Positions 32,061 to 32,173 of a stretch of DNA of 32,173 nt are shown here, in pieces. The translations under genes and the position numbers were made by a program. The notes beneath the pieces were generated by a model, which had not been told where the DNA came from, searched no databases, and saw only the letters and a program-made list of their open reading frames with translations. The stretch is taken from the NCBI GenBank assembly GCA_021107705.1, contig JAIOSJ010000145.1:1-32173 (forward strand), given 5' to 3'. Source of the DNA: Thermoanaerobaculales bacterium (GTDB taxonomy: Bacteria; Acidobacteriota; Thermoanaerobaculia; Thermoanaerobaculales; Sulfomarinibacteraceae). Each line of letters begins with the position of its first letter. Positions within the stretch are counted from its first letter, which is position 1.

Positions 32061-32100
32061 TCCTTTTTGTGCATTTTTGCTCCTTTTTGTGGCTATTTCC
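32061..32100 (+). repeat. TTTTTGTGGCTATTCCTGG dispersed motif, copy 3
   Basis: CCTTTTTGTGCATTTTTGCT followed by CCTTTTTGTGGCTATTTCC. Directly follows CACAGAG copy 2. The rest of 31725-32145 has no gene. Confidence 0.45.
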
Positions 32101-32145
32101 CCCTCTTCGTGGCGTTGCCCTGGGATATTTCTGAAGACTCAGTCG

Positions 32146-32173
32146 TATACTGTTCGACCATGACGGCCGTGCG
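32146..32173 (+). other. -10 box and possible start of a gene cut by the window edge
   Basis: TATACT, 8 nt, then ATGACGGCCGTGCG to the end of the window. Only five codons are visible, so the product is unknown. The geometry fits a leaderless start. Confidence 0.3.

Overview
This window looks like a chromosomal segment of a GC-rich Gram-negative bacterium. Markers for an outer membrane are an LpxL-type acyltransferase, a predicted outer-membrane barrel and an Ami_3 amidase. My best guess for the lineage is Acidobacteriota, perhaps Thermoanaerobaculia-like. That is inferred from the gene mix (extended MglA GTPase, orphan PqqD, OPT transporter, MamK-like actin) and not from any marker gene, so it is tentative.

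Layout. 284-1987 (-): MglA-type Ras-like GTPase with a long acidic repeat tail. 2.2-7.9 kb (+): heat-shock and translation operon hrcA-grpE-dnaK-dnaJ-prmA, continuing through two inserted repeat elements into rsmE and tatD. 10.0-11.9 kb: a small basic protein, alanine racemase and a candidate small RNA with a clear terminator. 11.9-14.4 kb: YqgE, a secreted TPR-like protein and two small convergent proteins that may both be SseB-C-like. 14.5-15.5 kb (+): nucleosidase-like protein overlapping a STAS protein. 15.5-19.0 kb (-): branched-chain aminotransferase, MamK-like actin and membrane-anchored amidase. 19.1-21.7 kb: secreted protein, methyltransferase and lipid A-type acyltransferase. 22.2-23.0 kb (-): VapBC-like toxin-antitoxin pair, followed by a palindrome-rich gene-free island. 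23.8-27.4 kb (+): OPT transporter and outer-membrane protein. 27.5-31.7 kb: PqqD-like protein and a three-gene exopolysaccharide operon on the minus strand. A new gene may begin at the right edge.

The most striking feature is a family of short dispersed elements, about 176 bp when complete. They have inverted ends close to CCCGCATATCTCACC / GGTGAGAAGTGCGGG and no coding capacity of their own. Five copies (A-E) lie in the window. They sit exactly on gene boundaries: the right end supplies the start codon and upstream purine-rich sequence of rsmE and tatD, while two other copies encode C-terminal tails of the amidase and of VapC. A second, unrelated MITE-like element with 15-bp perfect inverted ends carries the stop codon of tatD. 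Two further dispersed repeats (CACAGAG inverted repeats and a TTTTTGTGGCTATTCCTGG motif) recur in intergenic regions.

Functionally the window combines protein folding and translation quality control, envelope and cell-shape functions, and EPS synthesis. No complete magnetosome, CRISPR or phage system is visible. No rRNA or tRNA gene was recognised.
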